A DNA stretch of 64,000 nucleotides, from NCBI RefSeq assembly GCF_900177745.1, contig NZ_FXAR01000002.1:248001-312000 (forward strand), read 5' to 3'. The position numbers and the translations under genes were made by a program. A model generated the notes under the pieces. The model made no database searches. It had not been told where the DNA came from and worked only from the letters and a program-made list of their open reading frames with translations. Shown one piece after another: positions 1-7,590 of this stretch; position 1 is the first letter of the stretch, and each line of letters starts with the position of its first letter. This DNA is from Corynebacterium pollutisoli. Its GTDB lineage: Bacteria; Actinomycetota; Actinomycetes; Mycobacteriales; Mycobacteriaceae.

Positions 1-445
1 CGTCGCCGACGTCGGCTCCGGCGCCGGTCTGCCGGGCATCCCGCTGGCCATCGCCCGCCCCGACCTCGACATCACCCTCATCGAGCCGCTGCTCAAGCGC
101 TCGGTGTACCTGCAGGAGGTCGTCGACGCCCTCGGCCTGCCGAACGTCACGGTCATCCGCGGCCGCGCCGAGGAGAAGCAGGTCCGGGAGGCTCTCGACG
201 GTGGCGTGGACATCGTCACCTCCCGCGCCGTCGCCCCGCTGGGCAAGCTCGCCGGCTGGTCGCTCCCCCTCGTGCGTCGGGGCGGCGAGATGATCGCCAT
301 GAAGGGCTCCTCCGTGGCGGAGGAGCTGGAGCGCGATGCCGCGCTCATCAGGAAGGCCGGGGGCGGGCGGGCGTCGATAAGCACGGTCGGCGACGCCCAC
401 CTCGCGGAGCCCACGACGATCATCCGTGTCCCCCGCGTGCACTAA
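1..445 (+). CDS. rsmG: 16S rRNA (guanine527-N7)-methyltransferase RsmG, 5' truncated by the window
   Basis: This is the C-terminal part of RsmG (GidB), the SAM-dependent enzyme that methylates G527 of 16S rRNA in the cytoplasm. The reading frame is open from base 2 and begins with [16 protein letters not shown], the glycine-rich SAM-binding loop, followed by an acidic LIEP at the end of strand 2. The stop is at 443-445. The 5' end, including the start codon, lies outside the window. It is followed after 58 nt by parA, the usual order near the origin in Actinobacteria. The identity rests on the SAM motif and on this gene order. Confidence 0.93.
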   Translation, partial: VADVGSGAGLPGIPLAIARPDLDITLIEPLLKRSVYLQEVVDALGLPNVTVIRGRAEEKQVREALDGGVDIVTSRAVAPLGKLAGWSLPLVRRGGEMIAMKGSSVAEELERDAALIRKAGGGRASISTVGDAHLAEPTTIIRVPRVH

Positions 446-503
446 GGTGGGGAAGGCTAGACAGTTACATTGTTGAGTTGAGGAAGAGGTCAGGTCGGAA
501 TCC

Positions 504-1382
504 ATGGTTGACCAGTTGCCGAAGCCGGAAGCGCCGCGTCTGATCACGGTCGCCAACCAGAAGGGCGGCGTCGGCAAGACCACCAGCTCCGTCAACCTTG
601 CCGCTGGTCTCGCGATGCTCGGAGCGAAGGTCCTCGTCGTCGACCTCGACCCGCAGGGCAACGCCTCCACCGCCCTCGGCGCCGAGCACACCTCCGGCAC
701 GCTCTCCAGCTACGAACTCCTCATCGGCGAGACCACCGCGGAGCAGGCACTCCAGCCCTCCACCGCCCACGAGAACCTGTTCTGCATCCCCGCCACCATC
801 GACCTGGCCGGCGCGGAGATCGAACTCGTCTCCCTCGTGCGCCGCGAGTACCGCCTCCACGACGCGCTGCGCGGCTCCGGATTCCTCGCCGAGCAGGGCT
901 TCGACTACGTCATCATCGACTGCCCGCCCTCGCTGGGCCTGCTCACCATCAACGCGATGACCGCCGTCGACGAGGTCCTCATCCCCATCCAGTGCGAGTA
1001 CTACGCGCTCGAGGGCGTGGGCCAGCTGCTCAACAACATCTCCATGATCCGGCAGCACCTCAACACCAGTCTCCACATCTCCGCCATCCTGCTGACCATG
1101 TACGACGCCCGCACGAAGCTCGCCGAGCAGGTCGCCACCGAGGTCCGTGCGCACTTCGGCGACGTCGTCCTCGGGCACGTCATCCCGCGGTCGGTGAAGG
1201 TCTCCGAGGCACCCGGCTACGGCCAGACGGTGCTCAACTACGACCCCACCTCCCGCGGTGCGGTGGCCTACCTCCACGCGGCCCGCGAGTTCGCCACCCG
1301 CGGTGACTACCAGCCCGCCGAATCCACCGGCCCCATCGGGGTCAGCCCCGAAACCGCTCAGCAGCTCGAATCAGAAAGGTAG
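504..1382 (+). CDS. parA: Chromosome-partitioning ATPase ParA
   Basis: ParA is the deviant Walker ATPase that, with ParB bound at parS, moves the origin region toward the cell pole. The 292-residue protein shows the deviant Walker A motif KGGVGKT at residues 20-26, a Walker A' VVDLDPQGN near residue 47 and a Walker B VIIDCPPSL near residue 136. Length and motifs fit the chromosomal Soj class. It lies between rsmG and parB, and parB begins 6 nt after its stop, so the two are co-transcribed. The short 58-nt upstream gap must hold any parA promoter; no convincing -35/-10 pair is visible there. Confidence 0.97.
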   Translation: MVDQLPKPEAPRLITVANQKGGVGKTTSSVNLAAGLAMLGAKVLVVDLDPQGNASTALGAEHTSGTLSSYELLIGETTAEQALQPSTAHENLFCIPATIDLAGAEIELVSLVRREYRLHDALRGSGFLAEQGFDYVIIDCPPSLGLLTINAMTAVDEVLIPIQCEYYALEGVGQLLNNISMIRQHLNTSLHISAILLTMYDARTKLAEQVATEVRAHFGDVVLGHVIPRSVKVSEAPGYGQTVLNYDPTSRGAVAYLHAAREFATRGDYQPAESTGPIGVSPETAQQLESER

Positions 1383-1388
1383 GCGACA

Positions 1389-2393
1389 TTGAACCAGGAA
1401 ACTCGTAAGGGCGGACTCGGTCGCGGCCTCGCCGCCCTGATCCCCTCCGGCCCCACCCCGTCCTCCCCGCGCCTGGGCGACGGCGCAGCCGACGTCATCC
1501 TCGGCGGCACCAAGGGCGCACGCGCCCAGGAACGCCAGGTCAAGGGCGCCCCCAAGCCGGGGCTGCCGGGCAGCGGGCCGACCCCCGCGGACGTGCCCGC
1601 CGAGGTGGGTGCCACCTACCGGGAGATCCCCATCGGCGAGATCTCCCCCAACCCGCACCAGCCGCGCACCGTCTTCGACGAGGAGGCCCTCGGCGAACTC
1701 GTCCATTCCATCCGCGAGTTCGGGCTCATGCAGCCCATCGTCGTCCGCACCGTCGACGACGGCTACGAGCTCGTCATGGGCGAGCGCCGCTGGCGGGCCG
1801 CCGGACGCGCCGGCCTCACCCACATCCCCGCCATCATCCGCAGCACCGATGACGGCGACATGCTCCGCGACGCCCTCCTGGAGAACATCCACCGCGTCCA
1901 GCTCAACCCGCTGGAGGAGGCCGCCGCCTACCAGCAGCTCCTCGAGGAGTTCGACGTCACCCAGGCCGAGCTCGCCGACCGCCTCGGCCGCTCCCGCCCG
2001 GTGATCACCAACACCATCCGCCTCCTCGCCCTGCCGGTCCCCGTGCAGCGCCGCGTCGCCGCCGGGGTACTCTCCGCCGGGCACGCCCGCGCCCTGCTGG
2101 GCCTCAAGGTCGACGGCATGGAGGAGCTCGCCGACCGCGTCGTCGCCGAGGGCCTGTCCGTCCGCGCCACCGAGGAGGCCGTCACCCTGCTCAACCGGGG
2201 TGACGAGCCCGAGCGCCGCAAGGCTGAGCCCGTTGCGCAGCCCGAGCTGTTCTCCCACGCCGCCACCCGCCTCGGCGACACCTGGGACACGAAGGTCACC
2301 GTCACCATGGGCCGCGGCAAGGGCCGCATGGTCGTCGAGTTCGGCGACCAGGAGGATTTCGAACGCATCCTCGGGCTCATCGAGGGCCGCTAG
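1389..2393 (+). CDS. parB: Chromosome-partitioning protein ParB (TTG start)
   Basis: ParB is the CTP-dependent clamp that loads at parS and spreads to build the partition complex. The 334-residue protein has a basic N-terminus ([12 protein letters not shown]), the ParB/Srx fold at about residues 75-165 with the CTP-binding motif GERRWRA, a helix-turn-helix around [16 protein letters not shown], and a C-terminal dimerisation segment. The start is TTG at 1389, supported by the Shine-Dalgarno AGAAAGG that overlaps the parA stop codon. Four matching parS sites (GTTTCACGTGAAAC core) lie 15-25 kb downstream in this window, consistent with its role. Confidence 0.96.
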   Translation: MNQETRKGGLGRGLAALIPSGPTPSSPRLGDGAADVILGGTKGARAQERQVKGAPKPGLPGSGPTPADVPAEVGATYREIPIGEISPNPHQPRTVFDEEALGELVHSIREFGLMQPIVVRTVDDGYELVMGERRWRAAGRAGLTHIPAIIRSTDDGDMLRDALLENIHRVQLNPLEEAAAYQQLLEEFDVTQAELADRLGRSRPVITNTIRLLALPVPVQRRVAAGVLSAGHARALLGLKVDGMEELADRVVAEGLSVRATEEAVTLLNRGDEPERRKAEPVAQPELFSHAATRLGDTWDTKVTVTMGRGKGRMVVEFGDQEDFERILGLIEGR

Positions 2394-2406
2394 CCGGAGC
2401 CGGGCC

Positions 2407-3066
2407 GTGTTCGCGACACTCATCCCACTGAGCCCGGAGACGATGGGCCGCATCCACCCGCAGGCCGGCCGCTCCATCTTCTGGGAACTCGACGCGGAGG
2501 CGGCGTCCCTCGTCCAGGATTCCGGTGACCCGGCCTTCGAGAAGGAGGCCTGGCTGACCACCACCCTCCTCGACTACGGCTGCTGCGGCCTCTCCCTGGA
2601 GCGCAGTACGGCGGCCCGCGCCGTCGCCACCGTCCTGTGGTGCTCCCGCGACGCCGCCCCCGGCTGCGCCCAACTGCCCACCGCCCCCGTCTCCGAGGAC
2701 GCGGAGGTGCTCACGTCCCTGTTCATCGACCCCGGTTTTGCCGGGGTGGGCCTCGAGGCCGTGCTTCTCGACGCCGCCATCATGCAACTCGTCGACGCCG
2801 ACGTTCCCGCCGTCGAGGCTTTCGGCTGGCGCCAGGACTTCTTCTCGCGGGCCGACGTCGACGAACTCCTCGAGGGGCCTGTCGGTTCCATCCTGCGCTC
2901 CGCCTCGGAGATCGGGCTCATGTCCGTGGCCGTGCTCGAGTCCGCCGGCTTCCAGGTGGTGGCCGACCACCCGGTGCTCCCCCGCCTGCGTCTCGAGCTG
3001 CCGCCGCAGCACGGGCTGCTGTCGGTGGCCGCAGTGGAGGAGCTGCTGGACCGGGCGTGGGTGTAG
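2407..3066 (+). CDS. Conserved hypothetical protein (Rv3916c-like)
   Basis: A 219-residue protein sits directly after parB and before cwlM, the position of Rv3916c in Mycobacterium tuberculosis. I chose the GTG at 2407 because it follows the parB stop by 13 nt and has GGAG 7 nt upstream; the open frame runs further 5' only inside parB. Residues near 100-150 (FIDPGFAGVGLEAVLLDAAI) look like the acetyl-CoA loop of a GNAT acetyltransferase, but the resemblance is weak. No membrane segment or signal peptide is seen. Function unknown; co-transcription with parAB is likely. Confidence 0.75.
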   Translation: MFATLIPLSPETMGRIHPQAGRSIFWELDAEAASLVQDSGDPAFEKEAWLTTTLLDYGCCGLSLERSTAARAVATVLWCSRDAAPGCAQLPTAPVSEDAEVLTSLFIDPGFAGVGLEAVLLDAAIMQLVDADVPAVEAFGWRQDFFSRADVDELLEGPVGSILRSASEIGLMSVAVLESAGFQVVADHPVLPRLRLELPPQHGLLSVAAVEELLDRAWV

Positions 3067-3087
3067 GGTCCTCTCCTCCCACCGGTG

Positions 3088-3158
3088 ACCCCGGTATCTG
3101 TACGTCGGGATTCCGGAGATACCGGGGTTGTGGGGCTACGGGTCCCCGGGCCCCGGGG
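3088..3158. terminator. Inverted repeats between convergent genes, probable bidirectional terminator
   Basis: Perfect 12-bp arms ACCCCGGTATCT (3088-3099) and AGATACCGGGGT (3117-3128) enclose a 17-nt loop. A second, tighter dyad CCCCGGG-C-CCCGGGG follows at 3144-3158. They lie between the plus-strand gene ending at 3066 and the minus-strand gene ending at 3173. There is no T tract, so factor-independent termination is inferred only from position. The same arm sequence recurs at 4324-4350. Confidence 0.6.
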
Positions 3159-3172
3159 TAGGGAACCCGGGG

Positions 3173-4156
3173 TTACGCCGCCTCCGGCACGTGCACCCGG
3201 GGGACATGCCGAGGGGGCGTGTGGTTGTCGATCACATCCAGAACGCTTCGGAGCATCACGCAAATGCCCTCTGTGACCTCGAGATCCCCCGGTGCGGCCC
3301 GGACCACCACAGGCCCGAGATTCTGCAGGGCCTTCTCCCGCTCGCGCTCGTCGATGACCACCGTCTCCGTCGGAATCCCGTGCTCTCCCCGGTACTTGCC
3401 CCTCCCGTCGATCTCCAGGATGACCCAGCCGTTGACGAGGATGTCGACGAAGTAGCTCTGTCCGGACTCCTCGTCTATGAACTCGACCTGCACCTCGAGG
3501 GAGGTGACCGCTTCTCCCCCGTACTGGTGCAGGATCATCCGGGCCTTCGACTCCCACACGCTCCCGGAGTTGGGGACGGACAACCGGACGGCCTCCCGGA
3601 CGCGCGCGATTCCCCGCATCCTCCCCAGTTCCCCCACGTCCGCGAGGAGGGTCTCGGTTGATTTGCCGGGCCACTGACGGCGGGCCGAGTCGAAGGCGAC
3701 CACGCCCTCGACGAGGCCGTTGAATCGGGTGACGTCGGCCAGGGTCCGGATTTTCGAGGTGATCCGGATGCCGTCGTGGTCCGCGTACTGACCGGACGGC
3801 AACAACGTGGATCGGTAGCGTGCCCCAGCCGTCCACGTCGACTTCGCCCCCGGGTGGGTTCCCCCGGGCATCTGGACGTCGACCTGCTCCTCGATGCTGA
3901 GGAGTTCAATCCCCCACAGGCGGGCTGCCGCCGGGCCGGAGACCACCCCGGCGTCGACGGTGAGACCCACGGCCACGGCTCTGATGTGGGCCTGCCGCCA
4001 GGGAGTCTGGTTGTCGTACCACTCGGCCGGCACCGCCATCTCCGCCGTGAGCCTGCGCACTGTGCCGTCCCGGATCCGTGCGCGGACGTCGCCGTCGAGA
4101 ACCGAGGTGCGCCGGAGGTCGATGAGTCTGTGATCGTTGATCCACTGGTTATCCAT
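3173..4156 (-). CDS. AbiEi-like N-terminal domain with a C-terminal PD-(D/E)XK (DUF559/Vsr-like) nuclease fold
   Basis: A 327-residue protein of the type often annotated in Actinobacteria as type IV toxin-antitoxin AbiEi-family. The N-terminal third resembles AbiEi winged-helix sequence (AVAVGLTVDAGVVSGPAAARLWG at about 60-82). The C-terminus has a nuclease-like core: E202 in SGSVWESKAR, D238, E248 and K254 in VDILVNGWVILEIDGRGKY. I chose ATG 4156; the frame is open to 4606 only through the neighbouring intergenic DNA and cwlM. No AbiEii toxin partner lies beside it. It is flanked by similar inverted repeats on both sides and interrupts the parB-cwlM order. Function is not established; a defence nuclease is one possibility. 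Confidence 0.7.
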   Translation of the reverse strand: MDNQWINDHRLIDLRRTSVLDGDVRARIRDGTVRRLTAEMAVPAEWYDNQTPWRQAHIRAVAVGLTVDAGVVSGPAAARLWGIELLSIEEQVDVQMPGGTHPGAKSTWTAGARYRSTLLPSGQYADHDGIRITSKIRTLADVTRFNGLVEGVVAFDSARRQWPGKSTETLLADVGELGRMRGIARVREAVRLSVPNSGSVWESKARMILHQYGGEAVTSLEVQVEFIDEESGQSYFVDILVNGWVILEIDGRGKYRGEHGIPTETVVIDEREREKALQNLGPVVVRAAPGDLEVTEGICVMLRSVLDVIDNHTPPRHVPRVHVPEAA

Positions 4157-4218
4157 ACCCCGTAGCCTGACGGAAACCCGTCGGAGACGCGGGGGCGGGG
4201 CGCCGTAGGGCCTCTTTT

Positions 4219-4245
4219 CTGTGGATAACATCCGGTTGTCCACAG
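4219..4245. promoter_or_regulatory. Inverted pair of DnaA boxes
   Basis: TGTGGATAA at 4220-4228 is the exact complement of the DnaA box TTATCCACA. TTGTCCACA at 4236-4244 is a one-mismatch box in the opposite orientation, 7 bp away. Together they form the inverted repeat CTGTGGATAAC / GTTGTCCACAG with one mismatch. A further degenerate box, TTATCCATA, overlaps the start codon of the AbiEi-like gene at 4149-4157. The location is close to the origin by gene order, but oriC itself is not in the window. Confidence 0.55.
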
Positions 4246-4323
4246 CCTCCGGGGTGCCCGGGTTGCGCGACCGGCGCCACCCCGGTAGAGGGAGCACGGG
4301 GCCCGGGGATGGGGAGAAGCGTA

Positions 4324-4350
4324 ACCCCGGTATCGCAGTGATACCGGGGT
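4324..4350 (-). terminator. Hairpin downstream of cwlM
   Basis: Perfect 11-bp arms ACCCCGGTATC (4324-4334) and GATACCGGGGT (4340-4350) with a 5-nt loop lie 15 nt after the cwlM stop. There is no strong T tract on either strand. The arm is the same sequence as the hairpin at 3088-3128 on the other side of the AbiEi-like gene. Confidence 0.6.
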
Positions 4351-4365
4351 GGGGAAACCGGGGTC

Positions 4366-5535
4366 CTAGCCCTGCTCGGCGCGCAGCAGCTCCGCGAACT
4401 TGAAGGTGCCCGTCGGTGTGTCGTCGCGGTCGAGGAGGTAGAGGCGCTTCACGGCGACGACCACGGCCTCGGCGATGGAGTCCCGCACGGCGGGGTCGGT
4501 GAGGCGGGCGACGTCCCCCGGGTTGGTGAGGTAGCCGGCGACGAGCTCGACGGTCGGCGCCTGGGTGAACCGGAGCATCTCCCAGGTGCGGGCGTGGGTG
4601 CCGCAATTCTGGAACTCGGTGCGCGCGCAGATCTCACGCTGGATGAACCCGGAGAGGGTCTCGCCGGTGAGGGAGCTGTTGCCGGTGTCGGAGCCGAAGT
4701 AGAAGGTGGCCACGCCGTGGGCCTTCTCGTTCGGGTAGTTGTCGCACTGGAGGGAGATGACGAGGTCGGCACCGAAGGCGTTGGCGATCTCGGCGCGGGA
4801 GGTGTGATCGGGGTCGTCCATGCGGGGGCGGGACAATATCGTCTCCATGCCCGCGGAGATCATGCGGCCCTTGATGCGGGAGGCGAGGTCCCAGAGGATC
4901 TCCTCCTCGGAGATCTGACCGTGCATCCCCGCGACCGACCGGCCCTTGTTCGCTCCGCCGAGGGCGGGGTCGATGACGACGCGCTTGCCGGCGAGCATGG
5001 GGCCGGCGTTGCGGACCTGCTCGCGCTCGCGGATGGCGTGGGGGCTGCCGCCGGTGATGCGGCGTCCCAGCAGCTTGAGGGCGGCGAGGGTGTCGGGGCC
5101 GCACACTCCGTCGTCCTGCAGCCCGGAGTTGAGCTGGTAGTTGGACAGTGCCTCGTAGGTGCCGGGGCCGAAGTGACCGTCGACGCGGTGTGAGTAGAAG
5201 CCGAGCTCCTGGAGCTGCTCCTGCAGGCTGGCGACGTCGTCGCCGACCATCTCGTTGTTCGGCTGGTACGACAGGACGCGGGAACCCAGCTTGTAGGACG
5301 CGTGGCGCAGCTCGCGCAGCGTCATGTCGTCGATGTTGCCGGACGGGACGATTCCGCGGGACTGCTGGAAGGCCTTGAGTACGTGGGCGAGGTCGGCGTC
5401 GAAAAGCTTGTCTTCCTCGGCGTACTTGTCGGACAGGTCCGCCTCGTAGCCGGAGAGGAGCCCCAGCCGGGCGAGGGTGGAGCGGGCCTCCGCCACGCGC
5501 GGGCTGCGATCCCCCACGCGGAATGTGTTGGTCAC
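4366..5535 (-). CDS. cwlM: CwlM, peptidoglycan-binding pseudo-amidase
   Basis: A 389-residue protein with two peptidoglycan-binding type 1 domains (about residues 5-80 and 95-155) and an Amidase_3 domain (about 180-375). The start is GTG 5535, preceded by GGAAGGAG. In active amidases the first zinc ligand lies in DPGHGG and the second in SIHAN. Here these read IDPALGG (188-194) and SLQCDN (261-266), so both histidines are gone, while the late glutamate in PTVELVAGYLTN remains. Mycobacterial CwlM is a cytoplasmic regulator of MurA rather than a hydrolase, and this protein is probably the same. It lies last in the run murJ-sigM-trxB-trxA-cwlM on the minus strand. Confidence 0.9.
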   Translation of the reverse strand: MTNTFRVGDRSPRVAEARSTLARLGLLSGYEADLSDKYAEEDKLFDADLAHVLKAFQQSRGIVPSGNIDDMTLRELRHASYKLGSRVLSYQPNNEMVGDDVASLQEQLQELGFYSHRVDGHFGPGTYEALSNYQLNSGLQDDGVCGPDTLAALKLLGRRITGGSPHAIREREQVRNAGPMLAGKRVVIDPALGGANKGRSVAGMHGQISEEEILWDLASRIKGRMISAGMETILSRPRMDDPDHTSRAEIANAFGADLVISLQCDNYPNEKAHGVATFYFGSDTGNSSLTGETLSGFIQREICARTEFQNCGTHARTWEMLRFTQAPTVELVAGYLTNPGDVARLTDPAVRDSIAEAVVVAVKRLYLLDRDDTPTGTFKFAELLRAEQG

Positions 5536-5623
5536 GGCACTCCTTCCAGGGTCAGATGCCACAGATCTTATCCCAGCCGTCAGGAGTCGGCCGGTGCTGC
5601 TCGTAGGTTGTTAAGGTTACCAG

Positions 5624-5947
5624 CTACAGCAGCGGTTCCAGTTTCGCCATGATGTGGGAGCGCGGGCGGACGCCGATGAACTCGTCGACCTTCTCGCCGT
5701 CCTTGAAGAACAGCACCGCCGGGATGGACATGATCTGGAACATCGCGCCGAGGGTGCGCTCCTCGTCGACGTTGACCTTGGCAATGGTCACAGCGTCACC
5801 GAGCTCCTCGGAGAGCTCGTCGAGGACGGGGCTGAGCTTCTTGCAGGGGCCGCACCATTCGGCCCAGAAGTCTACGATGACGGGCTTGTCGGCCTCGACG
5901 ACGACCTCGCGGAAGTTGGACTGGGTGACCTCGATGACGTTGCTCAT
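5624..5947 (-). CDS. trxA: Thioredoxin
   Basis: A 107-residue classical thioredoxin with the redox motif WCGPCKK (cysteines 32 and 35) and the conserved cis-proline segment SIPAVLFF. It reduces protein disulfides in the cytoplasm using electrons from the thioredoxin reductase encoded 21 nt upstream. ATG 5947 is preceded by AAGGAG. The order sigM-trxB-trxA matches mycobacteria and corynebacteria, where SigM governs disulfide-stress genes including these; that regulation is known of the family, not seen here. The gene in this position is called trxC in M. tuberculosis. Confidence 0.97.
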   Translation of the reverse strand: MSNVIEVTQSNFREVVVEADKPVIVDFWAEWCGPCKKLSPVLDELSEELGDAVTIAKVNVDEERTLGAMFQIMSIPAVLFFKDGEKVDEFIGVRPRSHIMAKLEPLL

Positions 5948-5968
5948 GTGATTCTCCTTACAGGGGGC

Positions 5969-6889
5969 TTAAAGGGCGGCGAGGTGGTGCTCAGCGTCGA
6001 TGGCGGCGCGGCAGCCGGAACCGGCGGCGGTGACGGCCTGCTGGTAGTGGTCGTCCACCAGGTCGCCGCATGCGAAGACACCCGGGACGGAGGTCGCGGT
6101 CGACGGCTCGGAGACCTTCACGTAACCGCCCTCCTTGAGCTCCACCTGGCCGTCGAGGAAGCCGGAACGCGGGTCGTGGCCGATGGCGACGAACATCGCG
6201 GCGACCGGCAGCTCCGACAGCTCACCGGTGATGGTGTCGCGCAGCATGATGCCGCCGACCTTGCCGTCCTTCTCGACGACGTGGTCGACGACCTTGTTGG
6301 TGGCCCACTCGATCTTCTCGTTGGCCTTCGCGCGCTCCAGCATGATGGCCGACGCGCGGAACTCCTCGCGGCGGTGCACGACGGTGACCTTGTCGGCGAA
6401 CTTGGTGAGGAAGGTCGCCTCCTCCATCGCGGAGTCACCGCCACCGATGACCGCGATCTCCTGGCCCTTGAAGAAGAAGCCGTCGCAGGTGGCGCAGGAG
6501 GACACTCCGCGGCCCATGAGCTCATCCTCACCCGGCACACCCAGCAGACGCGGGGCGGCACCGGTGGCCAGGATGACGGTGCGGGCCTCATGGACCTCAT
6601 CGCCCACGTGGATCCGCTTCACCGGGCCCTCCAGCTCGACCGAGTCGACGAGCTCCATGCGCATGTCGGTGCCGAAGCGCTCGGCCTGGCCACGCATCTC
6701 CATCATCAGGTCCGGGCCCATGATGCCGTCCTTGAAGCCCGGGAAGTTCTCCACGTCGGTGGTGTTCATCAGGGATCCGCCGTACTCGTAACCCTCAAAC
6801 ATGATGGGCTTGAGCTCGGCGCGGGCGGCGTAGATGGCGGCGGTGTAGCCGGCGGGGCCGGAGCCGATGATGGCGACGTCGTGAATCAT
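5969..6889 (-). CDS. trxB: Thioredoxin-disulfide reductase
   Basis: A 306-residue flavoprotein that transfers electrons from NADPH to thioredoxin. It has the FAD-binding [16 protein letters not shown] at residues 9-24, the redox-active CATC at 132-135, and the NADPH-binding [10 protein letters not shown]. The length is that of the low-molecular-weight bacterial enzyme. ATG 6889 is preceded by CAGGAGAA. trxA follows after 21 nt, so the pair is one transcript. Confidence 0.97.
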   Translation of the reverse strand: MIHDVAIIGSGPAGYTAAIYAARAELKPIMFEGYEYGGSLMNTTDVENFPGFKDGIMGPDLMMEMRGQAERFGTDMRMELVDSVELEGPVKRIHVGDEVHEARTVILATGAAPRLLGVPGEDELMGRGVSSCATCDGFFFKGQEIAVIGGGDSAMEEATFLTKFADKVTVVHRREEFRASAIMLERAKANEKIEWATNKVVDHVVEKDGKVGGIMLRDTITGELSELPVAAMFVAIGHDPRSGFLDGQVELKEGGYVKVSEPSTATSVPGVFACGDLVDDHYQQAVTAAGSGCRAAIDAEHHLAAL

Positions 6890-6945
6890 GAATTCTCCTG
6901 ATCGGGGGCGGTACTTCCGCCAAGTCTAGGCGCTGTCACCGAATC

Positions 6946-7506
6946 TCAACGGCCGGGAGCCACGGAACATTCCCCGAGGTCGGCCCGGAGCGCCTCCCGC
7001 GCCCGGTTGCGGCGCGACTTGATCGTGCCCGGCTGCACGCCCTCCTGCTTCGCGACGTGCCCTATCGTGTACCCCTCGATGTCGATGAGCCACAACGCCC
7101 GTCGCTGGTCGGGGTGCAGGCGCCCGAGCGACTCGTGGAGGTGCAGCATGTCCTCGGACCGGCCGATGGGGTCGGCGGCGAGGAGAGGGTTGATGTCGTG
7201 CGGGAGGGCGCCGTCGTCGAGAGTGGGGGCCTCGACCTGCACGCGGTGGTTGCGGAAGTCCCAGCCCGAGTTCATCACCAGCCGGTGCAGCCAGGTGCTC
7301 AGCGAGGACTCGTGACGCCAGGTGTGCAGGCTGTAACTGGCGCGGAAGAGGGCCTCCTGGAGGATGTCCTGCGCGTCATCCTCGTTGTGGCCGTAGCGGC
7401 GCGCGACCCACAGCAGCCGCGCGCGGTGGCGTTCGACGATCGTGCTGAACGCCTTGAGGTCGCCCTCGATGTAGGCGGCCACCAGGCCGCCGTCGGTGTG
7501 TGCCAC
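6946..7506 (-). CDS. sigM: ECF RNA polymerase sigma factor SigM
   Basis: An extracytoplasmic-function sigma factor of 186 residues from GTG 7506, which follows a GGGGGGAA purine run; a TTG 27 nt upstream is the alternative. Region 2 is seen as RRYGHNEDDAQDILQEALF and region 4 as the helix-turn-helix in EGYTIGHVAKQEGVQPGTIK. In corynebacteria SigM responds to disulfide stress and activates thioredoxin genes; it lies directly upstream of trxB and trxA here. No anti-sigma gene such as the mycobacterial rsmA is present between sigM and trxB. Confidence 0.9.
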   Translation of the reverse strand: MAHTDGGLVAAYIEGDLKAFSTIVERHRARLLWVARRYGHNEDDAQDILQEALFRASYSLHTWRHESSLSTWLHRLVMNSGWDFRNHRVQVEAPTLDDGALPHDINPLLAADPIGRSEDMLHLHESLGRLHPDQRRALWLIDIEGYTIGHVAKQEGVQPGTIKSRRNRAREALRADLGECSVAPGR

Positions 7507-7590
7507 TGTTCCCCCCGGAAGTTGCTGACACAACCATTGGACCCCAGGGAGCGTGCCGACGCCCGCCGAGGCTGCCCATCACAGTGGGCG

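Noticed and set aside
5654..6901. Plus-strand frame opposite trxA and trxB
   Set aside because: It spans two clear minus-strand genes and their gap; composition is that of a shadow frame.
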